Of a DNA stretch of 14,659 bases, positions 8,385 to 13,403 are shown piece by piece. A program made the position numbers and the translations under genes. Source of the stretch: an uncultured Bacilli bacterium (GTDB lineage: Bacteria; Bacillota_I; Bacilli_A; RF39; UBA660); the NCBI GenBank assembly GCA_947600015.1, contig CANQFX010000030.1, forward strand, positions 1 to 14,659, given 5' to 3'. The stretch's first letter is position 1, and the number at the start of each line of letters is the position of its first letter. The notes beneath the pieces were generated by a model. That model did no database searches and had not been told where the DNA came from. It saw only the letters and a program-made list of their open reading frames with translations.

Positions 8385-8459
8385 TGGTTGCCCTAGTTAG
8401 ATTCGAACTAACGCATCGTGCGGTCAGAGCGCACTGCCTTACCACTTGGCTATAGGGCA
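8385..8459 (-). tRNA. tRNA-Gln (anticodon CUG)
   Basis: All arms fold. The acceptor TGCCCTA pairs with TAGGGCA, followed by A73 and an encoded CCA. The D arm is GCC/GGC around AAGTGGTAA. The anticodon stem GTGCG/CGCAC holds the loop CTCTGAC, giving anticodon CTG that reads CAG (Gln). The T arm is GTTAG/CTAAC with TTCGAAT. The weak U1-A72 pair is typical of tRNA-Gln. CAG is a minor codon in AT-rich genomes, so this is likely an additional isoacceptor beside a UUG one. It is immediately upstream of gltX and on the same strand. Confidence 0.95.
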
Positions 8460-8537
8460 ATATCAATCTGTATATATATTTTACAACAAAAATAAAAAAA
8501 AAGAAAGCCTTATCTTTTTCTTCAGTATAAAACTTCT

Positions 8538-9125
8538 CTATTTTTTCCGAATTAAATAAAATTCTTTATTTTCGTCTTTCATTTCCTCATGAGAAAGTAA
8601 ATATTCTTCTCTACTCCATTGATTGATTATTTGTAAAAGTTCTTGATATAATTTTTCTTCTTTTTCTTCTTTGGTAGTAATAAATCCAAGATATTTATCA
8701 AAAACAGGATATAAAATTGCTTCTTTGATTTGTTCTAAATCTTCTTTCATCACTTTATTATCTACATAAAGAATAATAGAATCCACATCACTCATATTAG
8801 GATAAGCATATCCATGACGTTTATACGGTATTTTGACATGACTTCGAAGAAAATAATTATCTGCTGAATTTGATTTAGGAATATAAATTCCCGTATCTGT
8901 TAAGTGCCCATGTGCACCTTTTATATCATTTTCTTCCAATTTTTGATAATCTACTTTCTCAGATAATAAAAATTGCCCAAATCCAGTTAAATATTGAGAA
9001 AGCGAATTGGGAACAGACTGAATCAATTCTAAAATTTTATAATAATTTTCTGGATTAAATTTATTTTCTGCCAAAAACTGCATAAATAATAATGAATTAC
9101 TTCTTTGTACTTTTCTTTTTACCAT
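8538..9125 (-). CDS. Conserved-looking protein of unknown function (195 residues)
   Basis: I do not recognise this protein. It is a soluble 195-residue product with a basic start (MVKRKVQRSN), a helical N-terminal half (LLFMQFLAENKF, YYKILELIQSVPNSL) and a central motif-rich stretch (GAHGHLTDTGIYIP, FLRSHVKIPYKRHGYAYPNM, DVDSIILYVDN). It ends in charged helices and has no signal peptide or membrane segment. The histidine- and tyrosine-rich middle looks like an active or binding site, but no named motif fits. I chose the ATG at 9125 because TTGAGGGTGAT lies just before it; a TTG 15 bases further up would put the ribosome site inside the gene. It has its own promoter after the efp terminator. 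Its position between efp and tRNA-Gln/gltX suggests, weakly, a translation-linked role. Confidence 0.75.
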   Translation of the reverse strand: MVKRKVQRSNSLLFMQFLAENKFNPENYYKILELIQSVPNSLSQYLTGFGQFLLSEKVDYQKLEENDIKGAHGHLTDTGIYIPKSNSADNYFLRSHVKIPYKRHGYAYPNMSDVDSIILYVDNKVMKEDLEQIKEAILYPVFDKYLGFITTKEEKEEKLYQELLQIINQWSREEYLLSHEEMKDENKEFYLIRKK

Positions 9126-9149
9126 AGAAATCACCCTCAAGTAGCACTT

Positions 9150-9178
9150 ATTCTATCATAAAAAAGTTTTAAAAGCAA
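9150..9178 (-). promoter_or_regulatory. Promoter for the 195-residue gene
   Basis: On the minus strand TG-A-TAGAAT (hexamer 9150-9155) is an extended -10, 17 bases from TTGCTT (9173-9178). It lies just downstream of the efp terminator and 25 bases before the ATG. Confidence 0.55.
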
Positions 9179-9190
9179 TATTTTTATCAA

Positions 9191-9212
9191 AAAGAAAAAG
9201 AGCTTACGCTCT
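9191..9212 (-). terminator. Intrinsic terminator overlapping the efp stop codon
   Basis: On the minus strand AGAGC-GTAA-GCTCT is followed by TTTTCTTT. The loop GTAA is a GNRA-type tetraloop and contains the TAA stop codon of efp. Confidence 0.7.
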
Positions 9213-9761
9213 AGATACATATTTTCCATCACTTGTGGATACAACAATCGTTTCTCCTTCTTCAATGAATAATGGAACTCTTACCATTAATCCCGTTTCA
9301 CATTCCGCATCCTTTAGTGCATTATTCGTAGTATTTCCTTTTACTGCTGCTTCTGTATGTGTAATTACTAATTCTACTTTATCTGGTAAATCAATTCCTA
9401 ATACTTCTCCTTCAAAAGTAGTAATATATACTTCTAGATTTTCTTTTAAGTATTTTGCTCCTTCACCAACCGTATCTTTAGATAATTCTAATTGTTCATA
9501 CGTATCCATATTCATAAAATAATAGGTATCATTCATATTATATAGATATTGCATCAATTGTTTTTCAATTCTTGCCGTTGCGACTTTTACACCAGCATTA
9601 AATGTTTTTTCAAAAATTGCACCTGTTCGTAAATTTTTTAATTTTGCTTTTACAATTGCCGCACCCTTTCCTGGTTTTACATGCTGTGTATCCATAACAA
9701 CATAAATAGCGCTCTCTACTTCAATTGTAATTCCATTTTTTAAATCGTTTGTACTAATCAT
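9204..9761 (-). CDS. efp: Translation elongation factor P
   Basis: This 185-residue protein is full length and collinear with B. subtilis EF-P. EF-P binds between the ribosomal P and E sites and helps peptide bond formation at polyproline stretches. The N-terminal KOW-like domain has the loop HVKPGKGAA with lysine 32 at the tip, the residue that is modified in Bacillus-type EF-P. The two OB domains follow (TMQYLY-type block near 70, YLKENLEV, ETGLMVRVPLFIEEGETIVV), ending in SDGKYVSRA. The ATG at 9761 follows a strong GGGGAGTG site. It lies 62 bases after rpmG. No modifying enzyme gene (such as ymfI for 5-aminopentanol) is in the window. Confidence 0.98.
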   Translation of the reverse strand: MISTNDLKNGITIEVESAIYVVMDTQHVKPGKGAAIVKAKLKNLRTGAIFEKTFNAGVKVATARIEKQLMQYLYNMNDTYYFMNMDTYEQLELSKDTVGEGAKYLKENLEVYITTFEGEVLGIDLPDKVELVITHTEAAVKGNTTNNALKDAECETGLMVRVPLFIEEGETIVVSTSDGKYVSRA

Positions 9762-9780
9762 TTTATCACTCCCCTAAAAA

Positions 9781-9815
9781 GAATAAAAGAATAAAACTAA
9801 TTTTTTGTCTTATTC
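9781..9815 (-). terminator. Weak terminator-like hairpin between rpmG and efp
   Basis: On the minus strand GAATAAGAC pairs with GTTTTATTC (nine pairs including one G-U, nine-base loop), followed by TTTTATTC. It is AT-rich and may only attenuate, since no clear efp promoter is seen after it. Confidence 0.4.
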
Positions 9816-9823
9816 AATTTAAT

Positions 9824-9988
9824 TTATTTTTTCTCTTTATGTACTGTATGTTTTCTACATCTAGAACAGTATCTATTTAATTCAAGACGTTCTGTTGTAT
9901 TTTTTACATTTTTTTCTACTCTGTAATTTTCTTCATTACATTCACTACATATTAAAGTTTTGTATTGTCTATTTCCTACTTTAGCCAT
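9824..9988 (-). CDS. rpmG: 50S ribosomal protein L33
   Basis: This short gene encodes 54 residues starting MAKVGNRQYKTLICSEC, the right length for L33 of the large ribosomal subunit. It has two CxxC pairs (CSEC at 14-17, CSRC at 41-44), making it the zinc-binding form. In Bacillus, zinc-binding and zinc-free L33 versions can replace one another under zinc limitation; no Zur-type operator is evident here. NTTERLELNRYCSRC and the basic KHTVHKEKK tail match the family. The ATG at 9988 has an excellent AAGGAGGG site, and a strong promoter stands just upstream. It is followed by efp. Confidence 0.95.
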   Translation of the reverse strand: MAKVGNRQYKTLICSECNEENYRVEKNVKNTTERLELNRYCSRCRKHTVHKEKK

Positions 9989-10013
9989 AATATCCCTCCT
10001 TACGTCTATCAGT

Positions 10014-10041
10014 ATTATACCAAAGTTTTTTTAATTTGCAA
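10014..10041 (-). promoter_or_regulatory. Promoter for rpmG (and probably efp)
   Basis: On the minus strand TTGCAA (10036-10041), 16 bases, then TATAAT (10014-10019) preceded by TG-G, a perfect extended -10. It lies 25 bases before the rpmG ATG. Confidence 0.7.
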
Positions 10042-10075
10042 AAGTTTTTTATGAAATATAACAAATTTCTTTCTA

Positions 10076-10900
10076 TTATATACTCTTTTTACGCTTTTGA
10101 AATTCATTTGGCTTTTCATATTGATTAAAACATTCTAAATATCCACTTAATAATTGTACCGGAACTGGATGTCTTAACTTACGAAGAGCCTTATCCCTAA
10201 TTTGTCGAATGCGTTCGCGAGTTACATGATATTCATCAGCAAGTGCCGGTAAAGACACCATTTGATCTCTTCCCAAACCAAAACTTTTAATAATAACATC
10301 TTTTTCTTTGGGAGTTAATTTCTTTTCTAGGAGCATATTTAATGTTTCCCATAAAATAGGCATACATATTTCATAAGACAAACTATAATCATCAATCATC
10401 GCATCTTCATCTAATTCTTCATAACTAAGAGGCATACTAAGAAGAATTCTTCTTCTTTGTTCTTCTACATATCCTTGTCCCATAGCCTGTTTTTCGATTA
10501 AATCATCAATGACCAAAGAGATTAATTCAGGATGTTCTTCTAACTTCATCTCATACTGATTTTCAATTTTTATTTTACTTTTAATATAATGAGGATAAAA
10601 ATTAACTCCTTCTAATCCTCGCATTTCAGCTAATCCTTTTAATATCATCCATTTTATCTTATTCGTAGCATAAGTTGAAAATTTACATCCTCTTTCAGGA
10701 TCAAATTCATCTACTGCTAAAATAAGTCCTTCATAGCCATAACTTTCTAAATATCGTTTTTTTTCTTTTGTTCGAGTGGCATAGTCTGCTGCAATTGTTT
10801 TTACTAATTTCATATTATCTTCGATAATCTGATTTCGCAAATGAATATCCTTTGTTTCCCGATATCTCTTTATATTTTCTTCATTGTTTTGATATCCCAT
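10076..10900 (-). CDS. Compact sigma-70-family RNA polymerase sigma factor
   Basis: This 274-residue protein is a sigma factor by its two ends. Residues about 21-92 are sigma region 2: NMKLVKTIAADYATRTKEK, then SYGYEGLILAVDEFDPERGCKFSTYATNKIKWMI, equivalent to the DLIQEGNIGLMKAVEKFD and FSTYATWWIRQ blocks of RpoD. Residues about 195-243 are region 4 with a helix-turn-helix (VSLPALADEYHVTRERIRQIRDKALRKLRHP). Region 1 is absent and region 3 is replaced by a divergent linker (95-190). It is too short to be the primary sigma and too similar to RpoD in region 4 for the ECF group, so it is probably a group 2/3-like alternative sigma; its regulon is unknown. I chose the ATG at 10900, which follows GGGGGAG; an upstream start would cover the ribosome site. 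It sits 65 bases downstream of the PBP gene and has its own promoter. No anti-sigma gene is adjacent. Confidence 0.85.
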   Translation of the reverse strand: MGYQNNEENIKRYRETKDIHLRNQIIEDNMKLVKTIAADYATRTKEKKRYLESYGYEGLILAVDEFDPERGCKFSTYATNKIKWMILKGLAEMRGLEGVNFYPHYIKSKIKIENQYEMKLEEHPELISLVIDDLIEKQAMGQGYVEEQRRRILLSMPLSYEELDEDAMIDDYSLSYEICMPILWETLNMLLEKKLTPKEKDVIIKSFGLGRDQMVSLPALADEYHVTRERIRQIRDKALRKLRHPVPVQLLSGYLECFNQYEKPNEFQKRKKSI

Positions 10901-10908
10901 AAGAAACT

Positions 10909-10927
10909 CCCCCTTTTTCTCTTGGGG
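10909..10927 (-). promoter_or_regulatory. Possible leader hairpin masking the sigma ribosome site
   Basis: In the short 5' leader of the sigma mRNA, CCCC (10924-10927) can pair with GGGG within the GGGGGAG ribosome site (10909-10913), with a loop of about ten A-rich bases. If formed it would reduce translation initiation. The stem is only four to five G-C pairs. Confidence 0.35.
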
Positions 10928-10930
10928 TAT

Positions 10931-10959
10931 ATTATACACCAAAAAGCAAAATATTGCAA
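10931..10959 (-). promoter_or_regulatory. Promoter for the sigma factor gene
   Basis: On the minus strand TTGCAA (10954-10959), exactly 17 bases, then TATAAT (10931-10936). The hexamers are the same as those of the rpmG promoter. It starts just after the PBP stop codon, giving a leader of about 25 bases. Confidence 0.7.
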
Positions 10960-10965
10960 GATTTT

Positions 10966-13017
10966 TTATATTCCATACATATTATAGTATTGATCTGTAA
11001 TTGCTTTTGTAATTCTTAAGGTTACCAAACTAGCATAATCCGTAGAAGAATTAGGATGAGAAGAATCTGGTGATGTGACAACAATAGAAAATTTCGGATG
11101 ATTCGTTGGTGCATAGCCAATAAAAGAACTGGTAATCGTCTCTGTGTCAATGATTCCATCGTGATTGGTATCAATAAAACTTTGAGATGTTCCCGTTTTA
11201 CCAGAAGAATCTAATTTATCATCGACATAACCTCTACCATAGGCTCCAGCCTGATGCATTACAGCATAAAATCCTTCTTTCACACGAGCCATATATTCTG
11301 GTTTTGTTTCAATCTGATTTAAGACTTTTTTCTCTACAGTAAGAATCGTCTTTCCTAATTCTTCTTTTTCAGTAGACTCATGTACTTCTTTTAATAAATG
11401 CGGTTCTAATCTACTACCACCATTCGCAATGGTAGAAATATATTGAGAAAGTTGAATTGGTGTATAACTTTCATATTGTCCCATGACAAAATCAAGTAAA
11501 TTACCAGCACTTTTATCCTTCGCCGTATACCCCAAACTTTCTACTGGCAAATCAATGCCTGTTTTTACCCCGAGTCCAAAAGAATGATACATTTTTCGAT
11601 ACGTATCAAAAGCACTCTGATTAAAATTCATACGCATACCTCGAAAATATTCTTGACCATTGACACGAATAGCAGTTTTAAATTGATATACGTTACTACT
11701 TTTCGCTAGTGCTGTAATATCATTAATTCTACCTAAAGTCTGTGAAGAACATTTTTCTTTTACTCCAGCAACTTTAATACATTCATCTACCATTGTCTCA
11801 CCAATATGAATAGCGCCTGTATTATAACCCACTAACATAGATGCTCCTTTGACAACAGACCCTGGAGTAATAGGAGAAGTTAAGATACTTGTAATATTAT
11901 CTACAATCTTTCCTCCTACAATTCTTTTAGAAGCCATGGCTAAAATTTCTCCTGTATTTGGATCTTGAATAATCACACTAGAGTGATCATAGTATTCCGT
12001 ATTAGGCTCTCCTTTTGCCCGAAGCATTTGTTCTGCAATAATACGTTCTACTTGTTGTTGTAAATTAATATCAATGGACAAAACAATATCTTTCCCTCTT
12101 TTTCCTTCTTTTACTAACTTTAATTCATGAGAATTAATTACTTCGTATTCTTCTTTTTCTCCTTTTAGATAAGACTCATATTGCTTTTCAATATAACTTA
12201 ATCCTACTCTATCGTTTAATGCATAACCAGCATTTAAATATTCTTCCTTTTCTTCTGCAGGAATTCCTTGTGTTGAAGTAGATACCGTTCCTAAAATAGA
12301 TTTTAGTGTATCTCCATAAGGATAAACACGTTCCCAATCTAACTTTGTATTAAATCCTTCTAATTTTTCATTGTTCTCTGAAATATAAGCATATTCGGAA
12401 TCTGAAACATTCGTTTTTATCGTCTTTTCTGAATAAGTATATCCTGTATTCATCAAATAATATAAATAAGCAACTTCTAATTCAGCTTCCGTCAATTTTT
12501 TTAAGTCCTCTTCTGTAATTCTTTCAATTTTTAATTCATCTAAATCTCTACTTGTCATTTTTCTTTGTGTTACTTTATCTTTTTCTTTTTGTGTTACTTT
12601 TTTATCACAAATATCAGAATATTTCGCAAAAAAGAATTCTTTTTTAGCACGATCTGTAAGTTTAGAAATATCTAGTTCTAAATGAGGAGCCACTTTATAT
12701 GCTAAATCAATCATATCTTGATTCGTTACTCCTTTTTCCTTCTTGTATGTAATTGTTTTAATTGCCTTATTATCTACAATAATATGATAGTTCCGATCAT
12801 AAATTCTCCCTCTAGGAGCACTCGTTCCTGAAACTTTTGTATGAGTAAGTTCTGCAAGAAGTTGTGTATATTCCTTTTTATCTATTACCATAACAAAATA
12901 TAATTTCATAAAAACAAATAAAAATAAAAAACAAAGTACTATAGCACAAATGAAAAAACGATGATTCATAATTTTATCATAATTACTTTTTTTCAGTGTT
13001 TTCTTAAATTTCTTCAT
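10966..13017 (-). CDS. Class B penicillin-binding protein (peptidoglycan transpeptidase, PBP2-like)
   Basis: This 683-residue protein is a monofunctional transpeptidase that cross-links peptidoglycan outside the membrane, usually with a SEDS glycosyltransferase (RodA or FtsW type). A basic start leads into one transmembrane helix (about 20-45). The N-terminal domain has SAPRGRIYDRN (66-76), the class B hallmark, with a lysine-rich insert (about 105-200). The transpeptidase domain has S387-VVK (the nucleophile), S440-S-N442 and K607-TG, all intact. Just after KTG is an EF-hand-like loop, DTNHDGIIDTE (616-626). The ATG at 13017 has GGAGG eight bases upstream. No rodA, ftsW or mreBCD lies next to it, so whether it serves elongation or division cannot be told; the divergent N-terminal insert also argues against a firm symbol. 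Confidence 0.93.
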   Translation of the reverse strand: MKKFKKTLKKSNYDKIMNHRFFICAIVLCFLFLFVFMKLYFVMVIDKKEYTQLLAELTHTKVSGTSAPRGRIYDRNYHIIVDNKAIKTITYKKEKGVTNQDMIDLAYKVAPHLELDISKLTDRAKKEFFFAKYSDICDKKVTQKEKDKVTQRKMTSRDLDELKIERITEEDLKKLTEAELEVAYLYYLMNTGYTYSEKTIKTNVSDSEYAYISENNEKLEGFNTKLDWERVYPYGDTLKSILGTVSTSTQGIPAEEKEEYLNAGYALNDRVGLSYIEKQYESYLKGEKEEYEVINSHELKLVKEGKRGKDIVLSIDINLQQQVERIIAEQMLRAKGEPNTEYYDHSSVIIQDPNTGEILAMASKRIVGGKIVDNITSILTSPITPGSVVKGASMLVGYNTGAIHIGETMVDECIKVAGVKEKCSSQTLGRINDITALAKSSNVYQFKTAIRVNGQEYFRGMRMNFNQSAFDTYRKMYHSFGLGVKTGIDLPVESLGYTAKDKSAGNLLDFVMGQYESYTPIQLSQYISTIANGGSRLEPHLLKEVHESTEKEELGKTILTVEKKVLNQIETKPEYMARVKEGFYAVMHQAGAYGRGYVDDKLDSSGKTGTSQSFIDTNHDGIIDTETITSSFIGYAPTNHPKFSIVVTSPDSSHPNSSTDYASLVTLRITKAITDQYYNMYGI

Positions 13018-13040
13018 TGCTTATACCTCCATCTATTACT

Positions 13041-13049
13041 AGTTTATCA
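13041..13049 (-). promoter_or_regulatory. Possible promoter for the PBP gene
   Basis: On the minus strand TG-A-TAAACT forms an extended -10 with a poor -35. It lies 24 to 32 bases before the PBP ATG, in the short gap shared with the divergent small gene. Confidence 0.3.
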
Positions 13050-13082
13050 CATATTTGAAAAGTTATTTCATATATTTTTAAA

Positions 13083-13091
13083 AGAGGTGAT
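13083..13091 (+). promoter_or_regulatory. Ribosome binding site ahead of a non-canonical start
   Basis: AGAGGTGAT matches eight bases (GAGGTGAT) of the complement of the usual 16S 3' end, a strong site. No ATG, GTG or TTG follows it at working distance; ATT occurs at 13092 and 13095, the latter seven bases after GAGG. Confidence 0.7.
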
Positions 13092-13346
13092 ATTATTTAT
13101 AAAGACTTAGTAAAAAAATATATTCCTTTCCTTACGACAAAGGATATTAAAAATTATGCTTTATCCAATGGCGTGGTATTAACAGAAAAAGAAACTACAA
13201 TCATCTATCAATTCATAAAACAATACTACCCAAATCTTTTAGAAAAAAAAACAGAATGTTTTTCTGTTTTAAAAAAAGAATTACGTCCCGATTTATTTCA
13301 AAAAATTATAGAGTTATATAATGATGCTCAAAAGAAATATTTATAA
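13092..13346 (+). CDS. Small helical protein, DUF2624-like, with an apparent ATT start
   Basis: This plus-strand frame of 83 to 84 codons lies in the gap between the PBP and surface-protein genes, divergent from the first and convergent to the second. The product begins IIYKDLVKKYIPFLTTKDI, continues NYALSNGVVLTEKE, then YQFIKQYYPNLLEKK, and ends ELRPDLFQKIIELYNDAQKKYL: three or four helices with no membrane segment. The pattern (helix, TTKDIKNYA..NGVVLTEKE, helix, LFQKIIELY) recalls the small DUF2624 (YqfT-type) proteins from memory; this is tentative. The frame is open from 13059, after a TGA at 13056-13058, but holds no ATG, GTG or TTG before the conserved part; the first GTG is about 27 codons in and lacks a ribosome site. 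With the strong site at 13083-13091, initiation at ATT (13095, or 13092) is the simplest reading. A sequencing error is the alternative. Confidence 0.65.
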   Translation: MIYKDLVKKYIPFLTTKDIKNYALSNGVVLTEKETTIIYQFIKQYYPNLLEKKTECFSVLKKELRPDLFQKIIELYNDAQKKYL

Positions 13347-13403
13347 AATAATTTTATTATAAAAGGAAGAAAATATCTATAACTGAAATACTACCTTACT
13401 AAA

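Noticed and set aside
8329..8466. Open N-terminal extension of gltX by 46 codons
   Set aside because: It runs through the terminator and the whole tRNA-Gln gene; the ATG at 8328 has a ribosome site and begins the recognisable family sequence.
8465..8500. Promoter of tRNA-Gln
   Set aside because: Several A/T hexamers (TAAAAT, TATATA) fit loosely but none has a matching -35, so no position can be supported although a promoter is likely here.
10042..10075. Terminator after the sigma gene
   Set aside because: GAAAT/ATTTC can pair, but the stem is five A-T-rich pairs and is followed by an A-run rather than T on the minus strand.
13341..13365. Terminator hairpin after the small plus-strand gene
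   Set aside because: The inverted repeat is made only of A and T with almost no loop; this is expected by chance in such DNA.
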